A DNA stretch of 64,000 bases. It comes from Triplophysa rosa. Its lineage: Eukaryota; Chordata; Actinopteri; Cypriniformes; Nemacheilidae. The translations under genes and the position numbers were made by a program. The stretch is taken from positions 16,337,055-16,401,054 of the forward strand of contig NC_079893.1 in the NCBI RefSeq assembly GCF_024868665.1, in the 5' to 3' direction. The first letter of the stretch is position 1. Each line of letters starts with the position of its first letter. Shown here one piece after another: positions 1 through 11,047 of this stretch. The notes beneath the pieces are model-generated. The model saw nothing but the letters and a program-made list of their open reading frames with translations, searched no databases and had not been told where the DNA came from.

Positions 1-934
1 TAAGGCGGAAGATATCTTCAAATGAATAGGTACTAGTAGTTATTCTGTTTTTGATATCAGTTACTAATTTCTGACTAGTACGTAGTACAATAATGACTAG
101 TATCTTTTTAATACTACTAGTGTGTATTCAGTAAATGCTAGTACTTATTATTAAATACTGGATTTGTATTCAATGTATACTAGTACCTATTTAATAGGCA
201 CTAGTAGTAATTAATTAAGAACTAGCACTTATATATTAGACACTAGTGTCTTTTACGGTTGTTACTAGTAACATTTCTTATCTTACTGGTCACAATTGTT
301 TTTTTACCTGTCATATGTAATGACTAGTCAGAATGGCCATTGTAGAGTTCAATCGCAAATCTTACTAGTAAAATAAAATATCTTACTAGTCACTATTGAA
401 AAGGGTACTAGTATCTTGTGAATAGCTACTAGTATAAATCTAATAAGTACTAGTAGCTGGTAAACACGTATACATTTCTCATAAATAAGTACTAGTATAA
501 ATATAATAAATACTAGTATATATTTAATAGGTACTAGTATCCAATGAATAAGTGCTAGTATCTAAAAAATAAGCATTGGTATCTGTTTGGCAGGCTCTGG
601 TATCTTGAAAATAAGTACTAGTACCTAATAAATAAGTATCAGTACCTTATGAATAAATGTTAGTACATAATAAGTAGGTACTGGTGACTATAGGAAGACA
701 CACTAGTCAGAACTGAATAGTTGATATCTAAATGACAGATCTCCGTTGAAGTCAATGGCAAAAATCTGAAATGTGTTACTAGTAACAATGGAATAATTAC
801 TAGTCACTGATGTAATAAGTACTAGTATCAAATAAATAAGGACTAGTATCTAATGATTAAATACTAGTATCTAATGAATAAGTACTAGTATCTAATGATT
901 AAGTACTAGTATCTATTGAATAAGTACTAGTATC

Positions 935-1468
935 TGTCACCATTCTGCCTGTCATGTTTTGTTTTGGCCACTAGGAGTCCCCATTGTGTTCTGGTTTTGA
1001 TCCCTGTTTAATTTGAGTAATTGTTTTCACCTGTGCCTTGTTTTCCCGTGTAGTACTTAAACCTAACTTTTTCCTCAGTTCCTTGCACTAAGTTTGTATG
1101 TCTGAACTCAACCTTGTGTGTTCTACCCATGTGGACTATTGCTTGTTTGCCTGCTTCCCGAGACTGGATTTCTACTGTGACCTTTTTTTGGTATGTGATT
1201 GTTCCCCTGTGAACCCTGCCTTTTTTGAGTTTGTTCTATTTTTGATCACTAGGTTTTTTGATTTTGGACTTTGTGGATTTACCTCTCCACCTTTTGGATT
1301 ATTTACTTTTGTGAAGACCCTGCGTTTGCTTTTGGCTTTTTATTTTATTAAACTGGAATACTCAATCTGCTGTGTCTGCCTATATCTTCTGGGTTCCATC
1401 TAATACCACGTGGCTCGACTGGTGTAGTGATTATCCCTTACACCAGAGACCCGAGTTCGAGGCTGACA
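935..1468 (+). repeat. 5' LTR of the chromovirus
   Basis: Begins TGTCACCATT and ends GGCTGACA. It matches 5783-6323 almost base for base. Near its end it lacks the 7 bases that the 3' LTR has (GAGGCTGACA here, GAGGCCGGGTCCTGACA there). A 101-codon open frame inside it (1098-1403) is repeated in the other LTR and looks like chance. No clear tRNA primer site directly follows the LTR. Confidence 0.95.
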
Positions 1469-1484
1469 GAAACTTAGTGCCATC

Positions 1485-2465
1485 ATGAACCCAGAGGCAG
1501 CCAGCTCACAGGAGATCCTCTCTACACTGTCTCGCCACGAGGGGGCGTTTCAACGCCACGAGGCCATGCTGGTACAACAGGAGACTTTAATGGCGCAACA
1601 CTCCCAGCTATTGTCACAGATGCTGGAGTCCGTTCAACGGATGTCGGATCGACTTCCCGCGGCGCCTGCCGCTCAAGTCCAGTCCATCCAAGTCCCCATG
1701 GTACTAAACCCCGGGGTGGAACCTCGCCTTCCACCACCTCAGCGATTTTCAGGTGACCCGAGTTCCTGTAAAGGCTTTTTTACCCAATATTCACTCTCGT
1801 TTGAACTGCAGCCTTCCTCGTTTCCCACTGACCGGTCGAGGATTGCATATATCATCACGTTGTTGTCTGGAAAAGCCCTGGCTTGGGCCACCGCTGTGTG
1901 GGAGGCTCAAGGTACCTGCTGCTCCAGCTACTCTGCCTTTTCGGAGGAGTTCAAGCGAGTCTTTCGACACCCTGCCAGTGGCCCAGAGTTGTCCAGGAAG
2001 CTACTAAATCTCCAACAGGGCCATCGCAGTGTGACTGACTACGCCATCCAGTTCCGGACGATTGCAGCGGGGAGCGGCTGGGATGATGAGGCACTCATGG
2101 CATGCTTCCTGAACGGTCTCTCTGGCTCAATTCAAGATGAACTTGCTACCCGGGAACCATCAGAAGGTCTTGAGCACCTGATAAAACTAGCTTCCCGCAT
2201 TGACAACCGACTGAGAGAAAGGGAATTTCATCGCAGACCTCTCTGCCCATTCTCCACCGGTCCCAGTCCTGAGTTCCATCCATCTTTCTCACAAGCACCT
2301 CCAGAACCCATGCAACTGGGACGTACTCGCCTCTCCCAGACAGAAAGAGACCGTCGGATGAGAGAACGTTGCTGCTTGTATTGTGGCAGACCCGGTCATC
2401 TCCGTCATGCCTGTCCCGAGCTTCAGGGAAACGCCCCAACCCGTGCAGACCAGGGAGAACTGTAA
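1485..2465 (+). CDS. gag: Gag polyprotein of the chromovirus
   Basis: A 326-residue frame starting 16 bases after the 5' LTR. It should form the capsid and nucleocapsid of the cytoplasmic retrotransposon particle. Residues about 80-250 look like the retrotransposon Gag capsid domain, with the conserved region around [11 protein letters not shown] and a downstream [22 protein letters not shown] segment. Near the C-terminus is one zinc knuckle, [14 protein letters not shown] (C-x2-C-x4-H-x4-C), which binds nucleic acid. The start ATG at 1485 is the first in frame after the LTR. The frame ends at a stop shortly after a slippery heptamer that leads into pol. Intact and confidently Gag. Confidence 0.93.
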   Translation: MNPEAASSQEILSTLSRHEGAFQRHEAMLVQQETLMAQHSQLLSQMLESVQRMSDRLPAAPAAQVQSIQVPMVLNPGVEPRLPPPQRFSGDPSSCKGFFTQYSLSFELQPSSFPTDRSRIAYIITLLSGKALAWATAVWEAQGTCCSSYSAFSEEFKRVFRHPASGPELSRKLLNLQQGHRSVTDYAIQFRTIAAGSGWDDEALMACFLNGLSGSIQDELATREPSEGLEHLIKLASRIDNRLREREFHRRPLCPFSTGPSPEFHPSFSQAPPEPMQLGRTRLSQTERDRRMRERCCLYCGRPGHLRHACPELQGNAPTRADQGEL

Positions 2466-5400
2466 CGGGGAATGTAAGCACCTCCCATCCGTCCAACTCC
2501 CGCTTCCTTCTTGCAGTCACCCTCTCCTGGGACAATCAAGAGCTACCCCTACGAGCGCTGGTGGACTCTGGTGCTGCAGGAAATTTTATGGACGGTACCT
2601 GGGCCAAAGAAAACAACATCCCTACTGACTCTCTTACCTTTCCCTTGAAGGTCACTGCGCTGGATGGGAGACCTCTGGGGCCAGGCCTAGTTTCCCGAGC
2701 TACTACCCCTCTTCACATGACTATCCTTCGACACAAGGAGATGATACGGTTTCATCTCATCCCCTCTCCCGAGTTCCCCCTCATTCTTGGATACCCCTGG
2801 CTCTGTGATCACAATCCGGACATTGACTGGGCTGTGGGGTCCATCAGTCAGTGGGGCCCCACGTGCCATGCCAGATGCCTATTCTCGAGTTCCCCTGACC
2901 CTTCTCCCGAGGTTCTAGAGTCCATTGATCTGTCCCGAGTCCCCAAGTGTTACCATGACCTTAAGATGGTGTTCAGCAAACAGAAGGCCACTACGTTACC
3001 ACCCCACAGGCTCTACGACTGCACCGTTGATCTGCTTCCAGGCACCTGCCCTCCCAGGGGCCGGATCTTTTCTCTGTCTCCGCCAGAACGGCTTGCTATG
3101 GATTCCTATATCCAGGATGCCCTAGCAGCGGGCTTGATTCGTTCGTCCACCTCACCTGCAGGGGCAGGTTTTTTTTTTGTGGCCAAGAAGGATGGGGGAC
3201 TACGTCCCTGTATCGACTACCGAGGGCTCAATAGCATCACAGTACGTAACCGGTACCCTCTACCCCTCATGGCCACAGCCTTTGAGTTACTGCAAGGAGC
3301 ATCCCTCTTCACCAAGCTGGATCTGCGGAATGCATACCATCTTGTGCGGATCAGGCAAGGCGATGAGTGGAAGACAGCTTTTAACACTCCCACCGGTCAC
3401 TACGAATACCGGGTGATGCCCTTTGGCCTGACCAACGCCCCGGCTGTTTTCCAAGCCCTTATTAACGATGTGCTCCGGGATATGCTCAACCTCTTTGTGT
3501 TCGTCTATCTGGATGACATCCTCATCTTTTCGGCCTCCGCCCAAGAACATACGGAGCATGTCAGAAGAGTCCTCAAACGTCTTCTCGATAACCACTTGTA
3601 CGTCAAGCCCGAAAAGTGTGAGTTCCATGCCTCTCGAGTACAGTTCTTGGGATTCGTAGTGGAACCTGGCCGTATCCAGATGGACCAAAAGAAGGTTGAG
3701 GCGGTAGCAGATTGGCCCACCCCCACGTCTCTCAAAGAAGTCCAACGCTTCCTCGGGTTCACGAACTTCTACCGGAAGTTCATCAGAAACTTCAGCTCTA
3801 TAGCAGCTCCCCTCTCTGCCCTTACCAAGGGTGGCGTCGCTGAGTTTCGGTGGGGGGCGGAAGCTGAGGCAGCCTTCGTGAACCTTAAGCAGCGGATCAT
3901 CTCTGCTCCCATTCTGACGCTTCCTGATACGGACAAGCCCTTTGTTGTGGAGGTAGATGCATCTGAAGTGGGGGTTGGAGCAGTACTGTCCCAGAGAGGT
4001 GATGACAAAAGACTCCACCCTTGTGCCTTTCTCTCGCACCGGCTCACACCCACAGAGAGGAACTATCACGTAGGAGACCGTGAGCTCCTGGCGGTCAAAT
4101 TGGCTCTAGAGGAGTGGAGACATTGGCTCGAGGGGGCAGCACATCCTTTTCAAGTACTCACGGACCATAAGAATCTAGAGTATATTCAACAAACCAAACG
4201 GTTGAACTCTAGACAAGCACGTTGGTCCCTCTTTTTTAACCGGTTCCAGTTTCTCCTAACCTTTCGGCCCGGTTCTAAAAATCTCAAGCCTGACGCCCTG
4301 TCCCGAGTATATGCTCCCACCACTCGAGACGACACTGACATACCCATAATCCCCAACACCAAGATCGTGGCACCCGTTTCATGGGTTATTGAGAGAACAG
4401 TGCGACAAGCCCTAGCCAGGGAACCGGATCCAGGAGGAGGGCCTCCCAATCGTCTGTTTGTCCCTAAGGCTGTACGTGCTCAGGTTCTCTTCTGGGGACA
4501 CTCTTCCCGCCTCACTTGCCACCCTGGCATCGATCGCACCCTCGAGTTCCTCCGAAGACGGTTCTGGTGGCCCACGATCAAAGAGGATGTCAGCACCTTC
4601 GTCAAGGCATGCCACATATGCAACCAGAATAAGACCTCCAGTCTCTGCCCTCAGGGGTTACTCCATCCGCTGTCCATTCCCCATCGGCCCTGGTCCCACA
4701 TCTCACTGGACTTCATCACTGGTCTTCCCTCATCCCAAGGCAACACAGTGATTCTAGTCGTCATTGACAGGTTCTCCAAGGCAGCCAGATTTATCCCTTT
4801 GCCCAAATTACCCTCTGCTAAAGAGACTGCTGACCTGATTATAATCCACGTTTTTCGGGTTTTCGGTATCCCCCAGGATATAGTTTCGGACAGAGGCCCC
4901 CAATTCTCTTCTAGATTCTGGAAAGCATTCTGCCAGCTCCTTGGAACCGAAGCCAGTCTGTCGTCTGGGTACCACCCTGAGTCTAACGGGCAGACGGAGC
5001 GGATGAACCAGGAACTGGAGACTACTCTCAGGTGCATGGCCTCGAACAACCCTTCCACCTGGTCTTCATTCATTGTTTGGGCAGAATATGCCCACAACAC
5101 CCTACGCTCTTCTGCCACTGGGATGTCTCCCCATGAATGCCAGTTTGGCTATGCTCCCCTGTTGTTTCCTGACCAAGAGGTGGAAGTTGGTGTTCCCTCA
5201 GCTACATCATTCATCAGACGCTGTCGACTCACATGGAGAAAGGTCCGTCACAATCTTTTACGTGCCTCTCAGTCTTACCAACGGCAGGCCAACAGACGCC
5301 GCCGACCCGGTCCCACCCTTCGCCCTGGTCAGAGGGTATGGCTCGCCACAAAGAACTTGCCCCTACGAGTGGAGTCCCGCAAACTTGCCCAGAAATACAT

Positions 5401-5770
5401 CGGACCCTTTAGGGTAGCCAGGAGAGTAAACCCTGTTACTTACCGGCTATACTTGCCTAGTTCACTTAAGATTAACCCCACGTTCCATGTATCCTTGCTA
5501 AAACCTGTTGTGTCTTCTCCCTTTGTCCCGGCAGGCAGACCCCCTCCTCCACCTCGCATCATCCAGGGCCAACCAGCTTATACCGTCCGCCGGATACTGG
5601 ATACCCGCCGAGTGCAACGATCCGTGCAGTATCTGGTGGACTGGGAGGGTTATGGTCCTGAGGAGCGCTCCTGGGTTCCTGCCAAGGATATATTGGACCC
5701 GGACCTTATTCGACAGTTCAAGGCCCGTGGTCTCGATAGACCCGGTGGGAACGTCAGGAGTCGTTCCTAG
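2369..5770 (+). CDS. pol: Pol polyprotein: protease, RT, RNase H, integrase, chromodomain
   Basis: A 1133-residue open frame, -1 relative to gag and overlapping its end, so translation probably enters near 2429 by frameshifting rather than at the 2369 ATG. Positions counted from that ATG: aspartic protease DSG at 66-68; reverse transcriptase with YLDD at 380-383 (3506-3517); RNase H with first acidic residue D530 in [10 protein letters not shown]; integrase HHCC finger starting H711-x6-H718 with a CHIC pair; integrase core D781, D841, E877 (D,D-35-E); and a C-terminal chromodomain around 1071-1120 with [11 protein letters not shown]. Chromodomains direct integration to marked chromatin in known chromoviruses. 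No stops or missing catalytic residues, so it appears functional. Confidence 0.96.
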   Translation: MLLVLWQTRSSPSCLSRASGKRPNPCRPGRTVTGNVSTSHPSNSRFLLAVTLSWDNQELPLRALVDSGAAGNFMDGTWAKENNIPTDSLTFPLKVTALDGRPLGPGLVSRATTPLHMTILRHKEMIRFHLIPSPEFPLILGYPWLCDHNPDIDWAVGSISQWGPTCHARCLFSSSPDPSPEVLESIDLSRVPKCYHDLKMVFSKQKATTLPPHRLYDCTVDLLPGTCPPRGRIFSLSPPERLAMDSYIQDALAAGLIRSSTSPAGAGFFFVAKKDGGLRPCIDYRGLNSITVRNRYPLPLMATAFELLQGASLFTKLDLRNAYHLVRIRQGDEWKTAFNTPTGHYEYRVMPFGLTNAPAVFQALINDVLRDMLNLFVFVYLDDILIFSASAQEHTEHVRRVLKRLLDNHLYVKPEKCEFHASRVQFLGFVVEPGRIQMDQKKVEAVADWPTPTSLKEVQRFLGFTNFYRKFIRNFSSIAAPLSALTKGGVAEFRWGAEAEAAFVNLKQRIISAPILTLPDTDKPFVVEVDASEVGVGAVLSQRGDDKRLHPCAFLSHRLTPTERNYHVGDRELLAVKLALEEWRHWLEGAAHPFQVLTDHKNLEYIQQTKRLNSRQARWSLFFNRFQFLLTFRPGSKNLKPDALSRVYAPTTRDDTDIPIIPNTKIVAPVSWVIERTVRQALAREPDPGGGPPNRLFVPKAVRAQVLFWGHSSRLTCHPGIDRTLEFLRRRFWWPTIKEDVSTFVKACHICNQNKTSSLCPQGLLHPLSIPHRPWSHISLDFITGLPSSQGNTVILVVIDRFSKAARFIPLPKLPSAKETADLIIIHVFRVFGIPQDIVSDRGPQFSSRFWKAFCQLLGTEASLSSGYHPESNGQTERMNQELETTLRCMASNNPSTWSSFIVWAEYAHNTLRSSATGMSPHECQFGYAPLLFPDQEVEVGVPSATSFIRRCRLTWRKVRHNLLRASQSYQRQANRRRRPGPTLRPGQRVWLATKNLPLRVESRKLAQKYIGPFRVARRVNPVTYRLYLPSSLKINPTFHVSLLKPVVSSPFVPAGRPPPPPRIIQGQPAYTVRRILDTRRVQRSVQYLVDWEGYGPEERSWVPAKDILDPDLIRQFKARGLDRPGGNVRSRS
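2426..2432 (+). promoter_or_regulatory. Probable -1 ribosomal frameshift site, GGGAAAC
   Basis: In the gag frame this reads G GGA AAC, the X XXY YYZ form of a -1 slippery heptamer. Shifting back one base enters exactly the pol frame. It lies between the zinc knuckle and the gag stop at 2465. Downstream C-runs (about 2434-2442) could pair with G-runs at 2452-2455 or 2466-2469 to form a stimulatory stem. The heptamer and frames are seen; the stem and its use are inferred. Confidence 0.7.
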
Positions 5771-5782
5771 AGGGGGGGATTT
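5771..5782 (+). promoter_or_regulatory. Polypurine tract
   Basis: AGGGGGGGATTT directly follows the pol stop and abuts the 3' LTR. This is the expected place for the RNase H-resistant primer of plus-strand DNA synthesis. Confidence 0.8.
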
Positions 5783-6323
5783 TGTCACCATTCTGCCTGT
5801 CATGTTTTGTTTTGGCCACTAGGAGTCCCCATTGTGTTCTGGTTTTGATCCCTGTTTAATTTGAGTAGTTGTTTTCACCTGTGCCTTGTTTTCCCGTGTA
5901 GTACTTAAACCTTACTTTTTCCTCAGTTCCTTGCACTAAGTTTGTATGTCTGAACTCAACCTTGTGTGTTCTACCCATGTGGACTATTGCTTGTTTGCCT
6001 GCTTCCCGAGACTGGATTTCTACTGTGACCTTTTTTTGGTATGTGTTTGTTCCCCTGTGAACCCTGCCTTTTTTGAGTTTGTTCTATTTTTGATCACGAG
6101 GTTTTTTGATTTTGGACTTTGTGGATTTACCTCTCCACCTTTTGGATTATTTACTTTTGTGAAGACCCTGCGTTTGCTTTTGGCTTTTTATTTTATTAAA
6201 CTGGAATACTCAATCTGCTGTGTCTGCCTATATCTTCTGGGTTCCATCTAATACCACGTGGCTCGACTGGTGTAATGATTATCCCTTACACCAGAGACCC
6301 GAGTTCGAGGCCGGGTCCTGACA
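5783..6323 (+). repeat. 3' LTR of the chromovirus
   Basis: Begins TGTCACCATT and ends GGGTCCTGACA, directly followed by AGTATC of the target duplication. It is 541 bp and about 1 percent different from the 5' LTR apart from the 7-bp indel. It holds the more complete copy of the tRNA-like segment. Confidence 0.95.
6259..6316 (+). other. tRNA-like segment at the 3' end of the LTR
   Basis: TGGCTCGACTGG (6259-6270) fits the Pol III A-box pattern at all but one position. AGTTCGAGGCC (6302-6312) fits the B box closely. The spacing of about 31 bases is normal for a tRNA gene. ACCCG (6297-6301) can pair with CGGGT (6312-6316), though the loop is 10 bases, longer than a true T-loop. The 5' LTR has the same boxes but has lost one side of the stem. 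It is not a complete tRNA gene; a tRNA-derived piece captured by the LTR is the simplest reading. Confidence 0.5.
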
Positions 6324-6340
6324 AGTATCTATTGAATAAG

Positions 6341-6653
6341 TACTAGTATCTAATAAATAAGCACTAGTATCTAATTTTAGGTACTAGTTTCTAATGAATA
6401 AGTACTAGTATCTAATGATTAAGTACTAGTATCTAATGAATAAGTACTAGTATCTAATAAATAAGCACTAGTATCTAATATTTAGGTACTAGTATCTAAT
6501 GAATAAGTACTAGTATCTAATGATTAAGTACTAGTATCTAATGAATAAGTACTAGTATCTAATAAATAAGCACTAGTATCTAATTTTTAGGTACTAGTGT
6601 CTAATGAATAAGTACTAGTATCTAATGGAATAGCTACTAGTAACTAAACAATA
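6341..6653. repeat. Higher-order repeat of five 21-bp units
   Basis: The block starting TACTAGTATCTAATAAATAAG recurs at 6341, 6445 and 6550, periods 104 and 105 bp. Each block holds five ACTAGT units with the same order of small variants (AATAAATAAGC, AATTTTAGG, AATGAATAAG, AATGATTAAG, AATGAATAAG). Later growth of the array thus copied five-unit blocks. Confidence 0.85.
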
Positions 6654-6720
6654 AGTACTAGTAGCCTAAAAATAGATACTAGTAAACGTCAAGGATTAAA
6701 TGACAAAATCGCTTGCCATA

Positions 6721-8140
6721 CCTAGACACATACTAATCTAATATACACACACATACAGTTTAGCATTGGAAGAAGGTTGAAGCAGAGAAAAGAACAGAGC
6801 ATGTATTTATGGCAATATTTGATCAATAGCCTGAACAAAACATCAGTTTCTTCTTGTAAATCACCTTTGTTAAAAGGATTAATGATGCTCTATGCATCCA
6901 TTAGTAAGACTAAGTTTGATACTTGAATGTCTTGCCCATCAAAAGAAAGAAAGTTTCCAGATGCAGTTTGTTGAGGCTCCAGATGATCTTGGCTGGAAGT
7001 AATCAGAGAGAACCAGTTTTATGCAGAGCATCTGTATCTGGAAAGACGAGGCTGCAGCCTGGCAAAAACATAGTGGTCCAGGTGAAGTCTTCTTCTAGTC
7101 CATCCTTTAGAGATAGTTCTACCCTTGTAGAGGTGGCAAGGACAGATCCCAAACAAAAAGAAAAGCAAAACGCAAGAAGAGAGAGGAGAGAAAGAACGAA
7201 CCATAACGGAAGAGACTGTGGTCTCTTTTAAGCTGTAAGGATGTCACATCCTACAGATGTAACTGACCCAATCAGGAGATGGCACCTTTGGAGGAAAAGT
7301 TAATTGTCTTTGTCTTCCACGTGGTGTTTTGCATGTGGAAGCTGATTGGATGTTCACTAAGACAACTTCTAAGAGTTTGATAAAACTAATATGAAAAGAG
7401 TTACCAAAACACAACAAACATTAACATTAAGGAAATCACAAATGCAGCTCATAGACACTAAACATGATCTACATATTATCTTGGTTAGTTACTACAAATC
7501 TAATAATTCTAGTAATTATACACACATTCATTCAAACTACTTTGGAGTAATGTTTAAAGCAGACATAACAACAAGAACATCAATACATGGAAAGGTTATA
7601 AATGAATATATGTACATTTCTATATAGATGTATTTAGGATTGTATGTCTGTCCCCAAAGTGAGTAAAGAGAGTTCATCTCCCTACATTCCATTCGGTCAT
7701 AAAATACTCTTATCTTGATGGTTTGGTGTGGGTTGCTATGGTCACCAGAGATCTGGTCCTGCGCCTATGTGTTAGTTGCAGATTGGGGGTAGATCCCCTG
7801 GCGACTAGCTTGCTGGTTGGGTGAGGGGTGTTGTTGTTATATTTAAGAAATATAACTAGTTATTGCGTCTGATCAGTCTCAGGCACTACACATGAAAACG
7901 AAAGTGAAGGGAAAACTATGCAGTTCAGTTTGAACTCAAGCTTGAAGTTCAAGGTCTGAAGAAACAAGCTGAATGACTGATGCAAATTAGTCAATATTAC
8001 ACTAGCCTTTCAATATTATGATCAGAGATGATAGGTCGGCATCAATACAACATTGAGTGACTTGTCAGAAAAGGTAAAGGATCTGACACCCTAATTTATA
8101 AAATTTCTAACTTTTGATTTTTTCTTTTGTTGCTTTACAG
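6721..8140. other. Intron sequence upstream of the integrin exon
   Basis: No gene or clear element recognised. There is an A-rich stretch near 7150-7200 and a T-rich tract at about 8108-8135 that serves as the polypyrimidine tract of the following exon. Short open frames here are not supported by codon bias or homology. Confidence 0.5.
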
Positions 8141-8268
8141 GTTACTGGTAGGTGCCCCAAAAGCTAAGGCACTGGCCAACCAGAAGTCACAGTTTACAGG
8201 AGGCATGTACAGTTGTGACATAAATTCTGTCAGCTCTTCATGTCAACGAGTGACGTTTGACGATGATG
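8141..8268 (+). CDS. Integrin alpha exon (alpha-6/7-like, beta-propeller), probably exon 2
   Basis: A 128-bp exon with a strong acceptor (TTTTCTTTTGTTGCTTTACAG ends at 8140) and donor (G|GTAAGA at 8269). It enters in phase 2 and leaves in phase 1. The translation begins LLVGAPKAKALANQ and ends CQRVTFDDD, with TGGMYSCDI between. This is the first FG-GAP blade of an integrin alpha subunit, part of the extracellular seven-bladed propeller that pairs with a beta subunit and binds matrix ligand. The wording is closest to the laminin-binding group, alpha-6 first, but I cannot name the paralogue. The next exon at 39509 continues the frame exactly. Upstream exon 1 is outside the window. Confidence 0.9.
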
Positions 8269-8597
8269 GTAAGACACGCAAAAACATGACACATTTTAAT
8301 GAGTTACTTTAATGTTTTGTTAAATGAGATATTTTATTAGGGCTGTTAACATTAATCCATTAGCGTATGCAATTAATTTAAAATTAAAAATACATTTACA
8401 CAAATAACGTTTTGATATGTCTTATAATAACAAATATCTTTAATGTTGTGTTTTGAATCTATTGTTTTGGCAAAGAACCTGTCACTCACAGTCAGACCAC
8501 TGGCACTACATGTGTGTGCCCACAGCCAAACTATCCACAAGAGGTGTGTGTTCCGTCAGACCAATCAGCATATGACAAAGCTCTGAGCTCTTTTAAG

Positions 8598-9635
8598 TAG
8601 GGTTGGGTACCGAAACCCGGTGCCGATATGGCTCCGGTACCTATGTATCCGGTATGTAACTGGACCGAATCAAAACATAGATTTCGGTGCCTCATTTCGG
8701 TGCCACTTAAATGCTGACTTAGCATTGCTGCCCTCATTAACGTGAACGAAAGTTGGAAACCTCAGATAATACAAATCCAACACATTTTATACAACTGTTA
8801 AACGGTTCGCGAATGATCTGTTATCCGCACGGATCGCGCGCCCCACGGATCGGAACGTGCATGACCCGTGGATTCACCATAGTGAAAGACAGTTTTAATG
8901 CACGCTCTCGTCTCCCTCCCTCCCTCCATCTCGGCGAGTTCAATCTTTAACTTCAACCTCCGCATAAGGCAAGTTTTAAAGTGAAACTAACGTTCATTCG
9001 AAACGCATATTGTCTGTAATTCAAGCGATCACAATAAAACTGTTGCACGCGTTTAAAATCAATGAAGCGCGTGCCGTGGAGCTCGTTCTCAACACTGTAA
9101 CGCTTTTGACAAGAAAGACAATCGAGACACAGCAGTGAAAGTGCTAAACCCTTTTTGCATCTGTCAGTCTTATCTCTAGACATGCAGTCTGTCAAACGTT
9201 TTACTCTGACTGCATGTATAGGCATATAATTATACTTATTAATTATACTGTCTGTTTTTAAAATAATGCACATATAATGTCTCTGTAAATGGACTTAATC
9301 TGTTGATATATTCAACGCATTTTCTGCGCATATTTAATACAACTATGGCGAGCATTTAGTTATAGTAAACACTATAACATCTTTCTAGCAATATTAGTGT
9401 CTAGCAATGTTAGTGTACATTTCACATTAACTTTAATTGTGAATTTGTGTATTTTAATTACTTAATAAATATTTTTAATTGAACATTTTGTTCTTTAATG
9501 TCATCCACTGGTGTTTTGTGGCTCTTTTTTAAAAGTATCGATTTAGACACCGTTTAGGCACCGGTACCGTTTTAAAAGTATCGATGTGGCACCGGTATCG
9601 GAAAAAAACCCAAATGATAGGCCTACCCAACCCTA
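8598..9635. mobile_element. Non-autonomous hAT-type transposon
   Basis: Terminal inverted repeats TAGGGTTGGGT and ACCCAACCCTA are flanked by a perfect 8-bp duplication CTTTTAAG (8590-8597 and 9636-9643), the hAT signature. The subterminal parts are rich in GGTACC/CCGGTACC-like inverted motifs. At 1038 bp with no transposase frame it is a MITE-like deletion derivative. It lies in the large integrin intron, 330 bp after the exon. Confidence 0.9.
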
Positions 9636-9785
9636 CTTTTAAGGGACTGGGTACACAACACTATTTACAACAAAAAACTTTTCATGCATTTTCGCTATTT
9701 GTTTAGATGACAGCAGCCTTTTGGGTGACTGAGAAGAAAAACTTTTGAACCAAGTTCCGAAGTGCACGCTTTTGAAAATGATGCC

Positions 9786-9947
9786 TGTCATGATATATAA
9801 ATGTATGAAGGTTACTACTACTAACCACTAGAGGTCAGTAGAGGTTTACGGACCTTAGGTGGTTGTTATTCGAGTAAGTAGAGAGCTGACTGTGAACACC
9901 TGAGCTGTAATAACAACAGTTTCTTCATTATAAATAGAAATATTACA
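9786..9947 (+). repeat. Left LTR of the Mag-like element
   Basis: TGTCATGATATATAAATG to ATATTACA, 162 bp, matching 27061-27222. TGGTACCAGGAGTGG (9948-9962) follows directly and is the likely tRNA primer-binding site since it opens with TGG. Confidence 0.9.
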
Positions 9948-10372
9948 TGGTACCAGGAGTGGTAAGAAAAATATGAAGCCAGAAATCTGACAAAACAATC
10001 TGAATTTGAATTTTGTAAATCTGAATTTTAGATGAGTGTAATTGCACAAAATTGAATATTTCCTGACATTAAATATAGTTTTGAATTTGATTTTTAACCC
10101 ACTGAACCATTTCTGAATTTGAATCTGAATTTCTGTGTTTTGAAATTTTCTATATTAAATTTAAGAAATTTAATATTAAATATTAAAATATAAAAAATCT
10201 AATTCAGAACTATATTGAATGTCAGTAAATATTCAATTTTGTGCAATTACACTTATCTAAAATTCAGTTTTACAAAATTAAAATTCAGATCGTTTTGTCA
10301 GACTTCTGGGTCCATAGAAAAACAGATCGCCGTCATGGAAAGTGAAACCGCCTGACGCTGTGAACTGGCTGG

Positions 10373-10857
10373 AAATGTCGATTGTGAGTGGCGCACATTT
10401 AAACAACGTTTTACGTTGTACTTACAAGCAGTGGGACTTAACGAGAAACCCGATGCAAGAAAAATTGCTCTGCTACTTACAGTTGCGGGACCCCAATCGA
10501 TAGAGGTGTTCAACACACTCGTGTTTGAAAGAGAAGAGGATAAAGGTAAATACGACGAGGTGATTGGAAGGTTTGACGTCCACTGTTTGCCGAAAAAGAA
10601 TGAGACCTTTGAAAGGTATGTTTCGGTCGCGTCTGCAACAACAGGGAGAGACTTTTGAATATTTCCTAATGGATCTTAAACTTAAAGCAAGAATGCGCAA
10701 TTTTGGATTACTACATGATTCAATGGTCCGTTATCAAATTGTGTTCGGGATTAATGAGAAAAAAATGAGAGAGAGATTGTTAAGAGAGACTGAACTGACG
10801 TTAGCTGAAGCAGTACAGATATGTCATGCAAGTGAACTATATGGAATGATTTTGCAG
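10373..10857 (+). pseudogene. gag: Gag remnant of the Mag-like element
   Basis: Two overlapping frames carry one Gag sequence. The first (to about 10615) includes LYLQAVGLNEKPDARKIALL and a KKNETFERY segment. The second (from about 10620 to 10857) continues with FEYFLMDLKLKARM and RETELTLAEAVQICHASE. The switch of frame near 10615-10625 is a frameshift mutation, and an upstream stop at about 10350 breaks the start. This wording is typical of the capsid part of vertebrate Mag-like elements. No zinc knuckle was found downstream, where the sequence loses similarity before the hAT insertion. Confidence 0.8.
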
Positions 10858-11047
10858 ACTAAATTAAAAAGGTATTGCAAACTGCATTTGCAAATGCGTT
10901 TTCTATTTGTTCGTGTCAAATTTACGCGAACGTACAATGTCTGCAAAATTTCAAAAGGAAAAGCAAAGTCTATTTGCAAATGAATTACCTCTGTCTTATG
11001 AGTTACGACCCTGCCATATTTAAATCGCAATAGCAATTCCACATGTG

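Larger units (their letters stand above)
935..6323 (+). mobile_element. Ty3/Gypsy chromovirus LTR retrotransposon, apparently intact
   Basis: Two nearly identical LTRs (935-1468 and 5783-6323) flank intact gag and pol frames. The element lies in the ACTAGT array and is flanked by AGTATC (929-934 and 6324-6329), a 5-6 bp duplication. The LTRs differ by about five substitutions and one 7-bp indel, so the insertion is recent. Pol order is protease, RT, RNase H, integrase, chromodomain, which defines the chromovirus branch. Full-length frames suggest it was competent to move not long ago. Confidence 0.96.
1..6720. mobile_element. Element A: right part of a TATGGC-family repeat-array DNA element
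   Basis: Long arrays of the palindrome ACTAGT, mostly in a unit like ACTAGTATCTAATGAATAAGT of about 21 bp, fill 1-934 and 6324-6680. The two halves are one array split by a chromovirus. GATATC, the other palindrome of element B, also occurs near 11, 52 and 724. The array ends in GCTTGCCATA (6711-6720), matching the right end of element B. By analogy with B the left end should read TATGGCAAGC and lie before the window, preceded by the predicted duplication CCTAGA (6721-6726). No transposase is visible. The right boundary is well supported; the superfamily is inferred. Confidence 0.75.

Noticed and set aside
1098..1403. 101-codon frame in the chromovirus LTR, repeated at 5946-6251
   Set aside because: It is duplicated only because LTRs are duplicated; it is rich in Phe, Leu and Cys from T-rich DNA and has no known motif.
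3287..4069. 260-codon minus frame opposite the chromovirus RT
   Set aside because: Lies opposite the intact pol gene and has no recognisable domain.
6923..7231. Small gene upstream of the integrin exon
   Set aside because: Lys/Arg-rich frame from an A-rich stretch, with no homology, start context or splice support.
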